Positions 51,253-61,104 of a DNA stretch of 64,000 nt are shown here, in pieces. The DNA is taken from contig CP154956.1 of NCBI GenBank assembly GCA_039621445.1, positions 17,241,562 to 17,305,561 on the forward strand, given 5' to 3'. The notes beneath the pieces are model-generated. The model had not been told where the DNA came from. It searched no databases and saw only the letters and a program-made list of their open reading frames with translations. Both the position numbers and the translations under genes were made by a program. Source of the stretch: Euglena gracilis. Taxonomy: Eukaryota > Euglenida > Euglenophyceae > Euglenales. Position 1 is the stretch's first letter. Each line of letters begins with the position of its first letter.

Positions 51253-51537
51253 TCAAAAAGAACCAAGACATACTTTTGGAACGTCTTTTTCATCTTCTTG
51301 CCCTCGCCTGTGGCCTTCCCTTTGAGGAACACCTTTTCTGATGCCGTCCACCAACTTACGGCCCCATGCGATTCGGCACTTCAGAACAGCGGAGGGAACT
51401 GCAAACGTGAAGCAGAGTGTTCTCCTCCTCGAAGCGTGCGTACCTTGAGGATGCCAAATCACACTTTCATCACGTTGGCCACTTTCGGCGGTTTTTTTTT
51501 TGGCAACGGTTGGCCTTCTGTGGCCACGTTTGGTCAT
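51253..51537 (-). CDS. Hypothetical basic ORF, 94 aa
   Basis: This is an unspliced ORF from ATG at 51537, rich in Lys, Arg and His at its N-terminus (MTKRGHRRPTVAKKK), with later GRKLVDGIRKGVPQREGHR. Base composition is more coding-like than its surroundings. It has no recognised domain and is not clearly linked to the plus-strand candidate at 51147-51233. It could be an old retrocopy or chance. Confidence 0.2.
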   Translation of the reverse strand: MTKRGHRRPTVAKKKTAESGQRDESVIWHPQGTHASRRRTLCFTFAVPSAVLKCRIAWGRKLVDGIRKGVPQREGHRRGQEDEKDVPKVCLGSF

Positions 51538-53789
51538 GGTTTGGCCAATTTATTGGGTGATTTGGCGAATTGTTGCAACACTGCACAATGCCCAACTCCT
51601 TCGAGAATTTTACAACTGGGTTTCTGGGGGGGGGGGTAACTTGAACAGTATTTCGGTTAGGCCATCAGGCTTTTTTTACACCATGTTTGCCATTTTGTGC
51701 CACTTTTCTTTTTACAAGAAGCAAAAATAACACATTTATTCCCATACCTATGGTATCGTATCAAAAAGACAAGAACGTAAACAGAGCAAAAAAATGCAAT
51801 AAACTGTGCAACCCACCCCCCCCCTGCCATAAATGCTTAATATGCGTAGCCCACCTGCGGTTTCTTTTCTGTTTTGAATGACCAAAGTCACCAATGCCAC
51901 TTCGACGCAACCCATCCGGATGTGAAGGATGTCTATGCCCATTCTTTTTTGTGTCTGTTTTCATCCGCATTCCAACGCCCACTGATTCGGCTGGAGAATT
52001 TCTCTCAAAAAAGGAACCTGCTTTTCTGAAACGTTTACATCGTTGTTTCTCCACCACCGCTTGAGAACACCTCCATCTCCACCACCACCCGAGAACATCG
52101 ATTTTTTTTACCGACCCCAGGGATCACCTCCACTCTTCCAAAAAAAACAACCAGCCAACCACATTCCCACTGAAAAACCAATCAGCCAAACCTTGGGGGG
52201 GGGGGGTCGGTCACTCTGAGATCCAGTGGAAATTGACTACTGTGAAGAAAAATGGCCTATTTTTCTTTATTTCCCCAGGTCCTTCGTACAGAGTACCTGT
52301 GGTGGCTTTTTGCCGACAGGAGGAGGCTTGGGCCAAAAAAAACAACCAGTCAGTCATTCTTGGGGGGGGGGGTTGGCCAGTGACTAAATGATGACAATGA
52401 ACTCGCACCCCAGTGCCTTTTGAGAAAGCACTCTGACACTTTTTTCTTCATCCCCATTGAGCATTTTAGCGCGAGGCACAAGCCAGGGGTCAACGGTCGG
52501 TATTCGGCAATAAATAGAGGGAGGTGGTGGGGGGAGAAGGTGGACCGCGATATCTACAAATGGGAGGTTGGGACACGCACGCGCATGCGCCGCCTTGAAG
52601 GCCGCGCAATATGAAGTGCTTCGGGTTTGCTGTGAGGCTCTGGAGACAGGAGAAGTTTTGAATAATGACGTCAATACCACAGGCAGTGCTATTACTGTGA
52701 CCATTATATTACCACCATCAATGCTCCAAGGACTACAAAATAATACTATCAGGACTATAAATAGAGGTATAAGATCACAGCATATCATTAGATGACCCCC
52801 CCCAAATAACATCCCCTCCAGGAATATTATTCGGTCGACCAAGTCCACTCCCCATGGGGTGGGGGATTATTTGGGGGTGATAATATTTGGCAAAATTTTT
52901 GGTATTTTTTGGTGTAAAATTTCGACCATGAATATGTTGTATCTGTTTTGAACACCACCAAAATCCGTGCCATTTCGTCTCAGAAATGCCCAAGTCGGGT
53001 CCCAAGGGGGTAATATTATTCTCCTGGGGTCGGTTTGGACCCCAGGTCTGGACCTGGCAAGTGGGGGGGGGGCTACGGAAGGGGGGGGGACACCCCCCAC
53101 TTAAACCCCGTAAACCCCCCCCCCTAATAGAAGCGCAGGACCGCTACAAGCGCAGGGTCCAAATAAAAGCGCACCTGCCGCCGACGAAGGCAGCGGTCCA
53201 CTACAGGGATTTTTTTTAAAAGAAATCAACAAAAATCGGGCAGGAAGGGTCCAAATAGAAGCGCACCCCCCGCCGCCAAAGGCGGCGGTCCGCTATAAGC
53301 GCACCCGCGCTTCTATTAGGGAGGGGGGGTTTACACCCTCCTTACATCGAACCCTGGGCTGGACACAGGGTCCCGGGGGGGGGGGGCAGCAGGCTGGCAC
53401 TGGACCCCGCTGGAATTGAGCACACAACAATCCAAGCTGGGTTGGGACTTTCAGCCAAAAGTTCGGGCGTGAAAGCCCCCGTCCCAAAAACCGCAAAAAT
53501 GCCATTTTGGCCCATTTCCCTGAAACTTTCCGGTGTTTTGCCATCCAGCCCAGCTTCGCCAAGCTGTGCTCAACTCTATTTCAGGGAGGAGGGGGCGGCG
53601 CAGCCCGGCTGGGGGCGGCTGGCTGGAATAAAGCTCTGGCTGGCTGACCCAACCCCCCCGGGGGGGAGGGTCCCCTCCGGCTTAAGAAAACCCCTGGTCA
53701 CAGTTGGCATATTTGGTAAAGCCCGCAATACTGCAACCCCCAGGTTCACTTAAGTCATGGATCAGCCCCACCTGCAGGGCAGAACGGGA

Positions 53790-55440
53790 AGGCCTGGTGG
53801 GGGGGAGTGGACCCCCCTCACCCGGGAGGTAGGGGGGGGTCGCTGAGCTCTTATCCCTTTATGGGTAAGAGCGAAGCTTACCACTGGGGGAACCCCCCCG
53901 AACCCCCCCTCCCCCCCCCCTCGGGGCCACCTCGGGAACCGGCGGATTATCACCATGATCCCGGCCCCGTTCCCGAAATTTTTTTTCCAGTCGCGAGCGA
54001 CTGGATTCCTAGTTTCCGAATCACCTGGGTTTGACCCCCAACTCCCCGCCAGGCCCGAGTTATTCACGCGCGAAGGGGTCCAAACTGGGTAGGATTGGCC
54101 CCCCCCCCTTTGGACTCTGCCATTTCGACCAAAAAATGTCAAATTTCAAAAAATCTCCAAAATGAAGCAAAATCAAAGGAAATGTCCGGCGACCTAATTT
54201 GAAGCCCTTGGAACGCCCCATCTGCCGGTATTTTGATTTCCCTGCAACTCCCCGTCTGGCCCGAGATACGGCCGTTTTCGGCCCAGATGGCCGTTTTGTA
54301 CACTTTTTCCACTGTCCGACTTAGCCGTTTTCAGCCAAAATTCGGCCAAAAATAAATAGTTTCAAAATTTTTCCAAAATGAAGCAAAATCAAAGGAAATG
54401 TCCGGAGACCTAATTTGAAGCCCTTGGAACCCTCCATCTACCGGTATTTTGATTTCCCCACAACTGTTCGCGTAGCCCGAGATACGGCTGTTTTTCAGCC
54501 GATTTTGGCCATTTTGTACACTTTTTCCACTGGTTGACTTAGCCGTTTTCGGCCAAAAAAGGCGAAAAATATCGAAAAAATTTTTTTTTACCCAAAACCA
54601 TGCTTCTTGGCCTCCCGGACCCGGAAAAAGGGTTTTCGAGCCGAAAATGGGCGTTTTTCGACCATCATGGCCATCATGGCCATCATGACCCGTGATGGCC
54701 ATGATGCGCATCATGACCCATGATGGCCATCATGACCCGTGATGGGCCATGATGCCCATCATGACCCATGATGGCCATCATGACCCATGATGGCCATCAT
54801 GACCCATGATGGCCATCATGACCCATGATGACCATCATGACCGAGGATGGCCATCATGACCAATGATGGGCATCATGGGTCAAAAAATTCAAAAAAAATC
54901 GAAATAATTTTTTTGCCCGAAACGATGTTTATGGGCCTCCCGGACCCGGAAAAACTGTTTCTGGGCCGAATATGAGTGTTTTTCGACCCTCCAGCGCCCC
55001 GTTTTGGGCCGCCAACCCCATTGACTTTGGGTCAAAACCGGGTCAAAACCGGGTCGAAAAAAATCGAAAAAAATTTTTTGCCCGAAACGATGTCCTTTGG
55101 CCTCCCGGACTCAGAAAAACTGTTTTTGAGCCGAAAATGAGCGTTTTTCGACCCGCCGGCGCCCCGTTTTGGGCCGCCAACCCATTGACTTCGGGCCAAA
55201 ACCGGGTCAAAAAAGTCGAAAAAAATCGAAAAAAAATTTTGGCCCAAGACGATGTTTTTTGGCCTCCCGGACCTGGAAAAACCGTTTTTGAGCCAAAAAT
55301 GAGCGATTTTTGACCCCTTGGCCTCCCGTTTCAGACACAAAACCCTTGCATTTTAGTCCAAAGAGCTCCACGGAGTGGCTGATCAATGAAGGGGTGGGGG
55401 CGTGCTTATTAAGAGCTCAGCACTATTCAAAACCTGGTCG
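53790..55440. repeat. Dispersed module, long copy with internal tandem units
   Basis: This has the same blocks as 32840-33770, expanded by repeated units (GAAGCCCTTGGAAC...GATTTCCC twice, and CTCCCGGACC.GGAAAAACTG...AAAATGAGCG about four times). It ends with TTAAGAGCTCAGCACTATTC. It could be a non-autonomous element with GCTGAGCTCTTA inverted ends. Confidence 0.65.
54661..54880 (+). repeat. Minisatellite ATGGCCATCATGACC
   Basis: Tandem units of about 10-22 bp built from CATCATGACCCATGATGGC fill 220 bp inside the long dispersed module. The unit is itself nearly palindromic (CATGATGGCCATCATG). Confidence 0.8.
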
Positions 55441-58400
55441 ACCCCCCACCCACCACAATATTTTCACCGATTTCGGATTGGGGTGGTTTTTCGGGGGGCC
55501 CCCTATATGGGTCCCAAAATGGGTCAAAAAAACACCCGGTGCCGGAAAAACTTTTTCAGGTCCAAAAATTGGTGCCCCCGGAAAAACGGGAAGAGGTGGG
55601 GGGGTTGACCCCCCCCACCCACCATGCAGGGGGTGGGGGGGTCGACCACCCCCCACCCACCACCCTGGCTGTTCGGCCGATTCCCGTTCTGCCCTGCCCA
55701 CCTGGGTGTATTCGTGAGTGGGCAAATGTTTGGACCCCACCCCCAGTGGTGGGGGGCGTCATGCATCTCCAGCCCCCAGCCGAAGATCAGGACAGAAAAC
55801 TTTCCTGCACTTTTTGGCCATTTGAGGTTTGTGGGTGCGTGGGTCGACCTCCAGGGGGGGGGGTTATGGTGGTTTGCAAACAAAAGTGGTCGGGCACATT
55901 GCACCCGGGCCCACAGTGGTTGCTGAGTTACATTGGTCCCTTTTAAAGTGAATAAATGGTCTGTGTGACGTATACGTCCCGATAAAGGCCAGCAACCCTT
56001 CTTGCATTTTTTAAAAAAAAATTCTTTTAAAAAATGTTTTAGACTTATCAGTTTTGTAATGGGTTTAAAAGGACACTGAAAGGGCAGAACAGAATAAGGA
56101 AAATTCTTGCCGCGACTCTGGTTGTGCAGTGCCATGAACAGTGAATGCCCCTCGCGGTCAAAGCCTCATCCCAAAAAAAAAACACATGCAGGTATGTCCA
56201 ACATCCAACCTGTGCCAGTTGGACAATACAGGCAACACACGGCACACACCACATGAACACAGGCCGCAGACCCCACCTGAGAAGCGCCATCACAAGACAA
56301 ACAGCTGGTCCACGTTGTAGGCCCGGGTGCAGCTGATGAGGCTCGTCATCCGCGGCAGCGCATCCTTCGGCAGCCGGCGCACGATGCTGGCGATTTCCTG
56401 TGGGGGCAGGCCCAGCCAGCATATGCGGCGGCTGCTTGGTTTTCTGTGGACCCGGGGGGTCGCCTAATTACCTCCAGGGGGGGGGGACAAGAGGTTGAAA
56501 AATTTGGGCAAAAGGCTGCTGGCAGGGGATGAGGTCCATTGTGGCTTAAGCGACCATCTATTGTGGAAAAAGAAAATGCAGGTGCAATCTCTGTGGTTGC
56601 TACAGAATAAAACTTATTACAGGCCCCAGGGGGGAGGGGGATCGCTTCCACTCTTCCACCCAGTGAGTCACTCTGAGACCCCACCTCCGGGGAGGGGCAG
56701 CCAGTGACTACTAGTCCACCCCCCCTTTTTTGAGTTGGGCTGGTTCCAGAACCACATTATAATACCGAGCTGATAGACAGAATTAAAGCGCAAGAGGTTT
56801 TTTGAAACTGTGATGAATGCACCTTCCATTGTACTCACTTCCAAAAGCAGCAGAAGCGTGGTTCCACTAAATGGTTGCAGGTCACGTTTAATTCAATTGA
56901 AATTCTGGAGCGATGCACTACGAGAGTTCAACTGCCAGGCGGGTGAACGGCATCAGGACATGGCCGCGGCGGGGCAAACCATTTCAATGTCTTCGGACAA
57001 CTGGATGAAAGACGTTCGGGTTGGGGGGCCCCAACTTCAGGGACCAAGGGTGAATCGTCACCCTTCGGACCTGGGTACCAGTGCATCATGCTTTCGGGAC
57101 TGGACCCCATCATACTAGTGCACCGTTCTGGGAGGGCCTACTCGTATGAGGCTGCCGAACACGCTTCCAGTTCTTCGTCTCACACCCAGGTTTTCACGGC
57201 CCTGGCCATGGAGAATGGTTGTGCTATCGCGCGGGTGGTTGCGCTTCAAGAGTGGTTTGGACAAAAAGGGGCCACTCAAAATGTCCAGCCCCAGCCCATC
57301 AACCCTGGATCCTAAAACGGATGCAATATGGGAACCAGGAGTGCGTTTTGATTCTCTTTCTTTGACCGACCAGAACCCTCCTAAAATAAATAAGGCATAC
57401 TTTGGCTTCAAGAAAAAATACCCCACGAGGGAAATTGGGGCAAAAAAAAAGGTTCTTGCCACCCCGCCACCCGGAGGCTGGGCGGCATATTGGGGTTGGC
57501 GGTGTGGTTACAACCAGGGAGTTGGCCATTCGATATGTGGGGAATTATTCCTCCAAAACATACCGCCTGACCAAAGGGGGGTAGATTGACGTGTCTATGG
57601 TGAGGGGGAGTATTTGGGGGTAACTTGCTGCACGAATCTCGACCCTTGGGCCCTGCTCAGTAGCCTTCTGGGCCTCGGCTTAGGGCCCGAATGAAGCCTG
57701 CCGTGTACAGCGGTGTGTTGCCTTTCTGCGAAGCAAGTCACGTGATGCAATGCCCCCTCTTCTCTCTGTCCGGTTGTTCAACACCATGCAATCAATTACT
57801 TAAAAAAAATTAAAAATCAAAAAAATCAACATGGGGCCAATTGATCGCAGAAACTTTCTGCCGATGCTCCAGTACCTAAATGTCCACTTTGGCTGTGACG
57901 TTGTTCGTCAAAACAAGAAGTCGTTGATTTGTATAAGAACATCTTTGCAAAAAAAAGATATCCATTGTTGGCATTGGCACTCAGCTTCTTTGGTCGAAAT
58001 GGATGTGTGTGAAATGCCAGGAATACCCACTTGCTGTCAGAAAGCATCCACTGGACAGCTCCCTGGCGTAAGGATTCAAGCAGCCTCGCTGAAAAAGACC
58101 TTCCTCATGTACTGGCTTGCACGTGAGCAATCACGGGTTGTCGGGGGCTGGACCAGCAAGCGGGGGACACACCGCACTCTTGAACCACGCCACGCAGCGG
58201 ATGTCAGCGGTGCCCTCGAACAGGATGACATCGGCGAGGGGCTGGTCGGTGATGGCGGCCATGGCATGTGCCACCCGCCCCTGCAGCGACGGGCCGGCGC
58301 GGCAGCGAGCGGCGAAAAATGTCGGCCGAAGATGCAGGGGCAGCCCAGCAGCAATTTTTGGAGAGTACGAACGGATCGGCGAGCAAAATTTAACGAGGAA

Positions 58401-58881
58401 AAGGTAAGGTCGTTGTGGTTGATTTCTGGACAAAATTTGAAACCTTAGCCTCCTTCAGCCTCATTATTGAAGGGCTGAGATTTCGGCCCTTCGCACCAAA
58501 ACCTGGGGACTGCAACTAGCACAGCTGATGGAAAAACGATTCATTGAAGATTGACCCCCAAATATAAACCCCCCCAAATATAACCCCCCCCAAACATAAA
58601 CCCCCCAGGAGGATTTGATTTGGCGACCAAATGTGAACCATATGGAAGCGACGACAAGCCACTGGCTCAAGACGGGAAAAAACCCTGAAATTGTACAATT
58701 TGGTAACAGCTTTTGACAATGCATTTGCACTTTGGGTTTTAAAAAAGGTGCCCAGCTGGAATATTGCTTTAAAAAAGTGGGATTTGGGCAAAATGAGTTT
58801 GCAGAACATCCAAAAGAAATCTGTTGCCATCCATAGGTTGGACAGTATTGATGTGTGTGCGGCAAAGCCAAATGGGGATAC

Positions 58882-59403
58882 CCCGGGGGCGGAGTGGTGG
58901 ACGCGGTACGCGGGTTTCTCCGTGACGTAGCAGCAGTCGAAGATGCACACCAGCCGCACGCCACGCGGCAGCTTGTCCACGAACTGCCGCAGCACCGTGG
59001 TGCAGTCGTACCCAATGCAGTAGAACCATACAATTGCTTACCGACCCCGGGGGGGGGAGGGGGGTCACTCCACTTTTTTAAAAACTAGTCAGTCACTCAT
59101 TTTCAAAAAACCAGCCAGTCACTACCCCCCCCCCGGGGGGGGGGGGTCGGCCACTCAGAAAAACGGCCACTTTTCAGTCACTTTAGGCCATTTTAGGCCC
59201 AAAAAATTTTTCCGGCGCCTTCGGCGCCGGGGTCACTCAAGCCACTTTTGCCCACTCCTGGTCGACCCCCCCCCCGGGGGGGAGGGGTCCGGGCCAAAAA
59301 CCAGTCAGTCACTCTGAAAAACCCAGTCACCCACCCCCCCCGGGGGGGGGGGGGGGTCGGTCAGTGCTTAAGCAATTGCCTGAGTAGAACACGAGGCTGT
59401 CCC
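58882..59403 (-). CDS. Metacaspase-like p20 exon 4 with inserted element
   Basis: The coding DNA begins after CCTCCAG at 59403 and reads GDSLVFY up to the target duplication. It resumes at 59018 with CIGYD, LRQFVDKLPRGVRLVCIFDCCY and VTEKPAYRVHHS, and ends at a GTATCC donor. Phase with exon 3 (ending CAACACG) gives GGG for Gly, supporting the junction. The element between the halves has perfect 8-bp flanking repeats AGTAGAAC. Confidence 0.7.
59027..59382. mobile_element. hAT-like MITE, 356 bp, in a coding exon
   Basis: Ends are CATACAATTGCTTACC and TTAAGCAATTGCCTG, inverted. The 8-bp target duplication AGTAGAAC is perfect (59019-59026 and 59383-59390). The core repeats CAGTCAGTCACTC motifs and poly-G/poly-C runs. 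It splits the metacaspase-like p20 exon. Confidence 0.85.
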
Positions 59404-60089
59404 CTGGAGGAGGAGGGGGACAACATGGACCCTCGAAAACCGTGGCACAAAACACTGTTAAAAAAAGAAAAATTTACCAAAATCAGAAAACACAAAAAAA
59501 ATGCCAATTGCAGGCTTCTTTCCTGAAAAGATGCATGGAAACCACCATCCTAACACCAAAGCCATCGATCAAAAAAGTTGAAAAGAGATTTTACTTCTTT
59601 GAGGTAATCAATTTTCATTAATTAAAATTTAAAATTTTAGAAATTGTAATCCGAACAAAAAAAACACAAGAAGAGAAAAATACGGGAAAAACACCATGGG
59701 AAAAGTATTTTGGGGAAATTTTGATTGCAATTTTTTTGATTCTCATCTGATGTCAATTTTGGGGGAGGGTCCATATTACAGGAATACAGGAGAGAGAATA
59801 CCACAGTTTCAATAACATTAATTTTCCAGCTCCAAACAGGCTGGTATAGAAATCTGATGGTGGGATTTGAAATGGTCTGTGTGTGGGATTGCGCAACTGT
59901 ATTTCTTTTTGCTGCGTGTGGGTGCCACAAAATCTCAACGTCAGTGGGGTGATGTTGCCAACCTGCAACAGGGCTCAACGGTTACTGGTAAGTGCCCTTG
60001 TAGTCTTTATCCCCTTCATCAACCACAAATTTCAGAGTTCTCTAACAGTTCCAAACCCCAGCCAACATGGGCTGAGAACGCTTAAAATT

Positions 60090-60355
60090 TTTTTCCAGCC
60101 CGACATGACACCTCTTTCCAACACCCATTTGGCACCTTACCCCCTCCCCTGGGGGGTCCACAGGTCCCATCCCACCCACACACTCTCGAAAACCCCGACT
60201 CTGACACTCAGCCACTTTTGGGTGATTTCTGGCCTACCCCACCCCTGGGGGGAGGGGGTCACGGCCAAAAACCCAGTCAGTCACTCTGAAAAAAAACCAG
60301 TCAGTCACCCCCCCGGGGGGGTGGGGTGGGACAGGTGTTAAGCAATGGCCTGGTC
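60090..60355. mobile_element. Relic related to the element at 59027
   Basis: The right end TTAAGCAATGGCCTG and the repeated CAGTCAGTCACTCTG and poly-C/poly-G blocks match the family. The left end and target duplication are not clear, so the start is approximate. Confidence 0.45.
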
Positions 60356-60735
60356 CTGAAGGAACGGGGGGGGGGGGTCCCAGGCCCGCCGAAAAAAAGG
60401 TGCTGGCTTAAAAAAAAAAAGTGCTGGCTGGAAGGGGTCAAGGGGGGGTGGGTCCAGCTGGCTGGCAGCTGGGCCAGCTGCCAGCTGGCTGGCAGCTGGG
60501 CACGGCTGGAGCCCCGAAATCAGGTTAAAAAGCCCAAATCCAGCCAGGCTGGCATTTATCAACCAAAACTTGGAGGCGGAAAGCCAAAAACCGCTTGCAA
60601 ATGCCATTTTGGGCCACTTTTGACCCTTTTCCCAAAAAAATTTTCGGCGCTTTTTGCATCGAAAATCTATTCGGTCCAACCCGGGTTTGCCTGGCGGGCC
60701 CAAACCTGATTCCATCGGACCCCCGGGGTGGGGTC

Positions 60736-61104
60736 CAGGGTTCGATATAAGGAGAGGAGGGGGGGGGGTCCGGACCCCCCCCTGCGGGCCAGGAGGGGGG
60801 GGGGGGGGGGGGGGCCCCACCTAAACAGTGGCGCGGTCAGGGTGACCGAAAATTTTTGACCCCCCCAAAACGACCAAAAGTGCCATTTTGGGCACTTTTT
60901 GGGCAAAAATTGGCCAAAAATGCAAAAAAAAATTTCGGCGTAAAGCGCCGGAGGAAAAAAATTGACCCCCCCCCAGGGTCGGTCCGGACCCCCCTTGCAG
61001 GTGGGGGGGGGGGTCCGGACCCCCCCTGCGGGCCAGGAGGGGGGGGGGTGGGGGGGACACCCCCCCCACCTAAACCATGTACGCCCTCCTTATATCGAAC
61101 CCTG
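60736..61104. mobile_element. hAT-like MITE, 369 bp, CAGGGTTCGATATAAGG ends
   Basis: Perfect inverted ends CAGGGTTCGATATAAGGAG are flanked by a perfect 8-bp duplication GTGGGGTC (60728-60735 and 61105-61112). This is the best-preserved member of the subfamily also seen at 14223-14676 and as relics near 1.7 and 53.35 kb. Confidence 0.85.

Larger units (their letters stand above)
50580..56289. other. Interval between genes C and D
   Basis: Apart from the two weak candidates at 51.1-51.5 kb, no gene is supported. The stretch contains AT-rich DNA, a weak open segment at about 52570-52720, poly-G/poly-C transposon relics (52800-53760), the long repeated module 53790-55440 and its minisatellite. 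The promoter of gene C should lie just above 50579. Confidence 0.4.

Noticed and set aside
52570-52720. Plus-strand exon candidate reading ALKAAQYEVLRVCCEALETGE
   Set aside because: Protein-like but lacks a partner exon, and the opposite strand is equally open.
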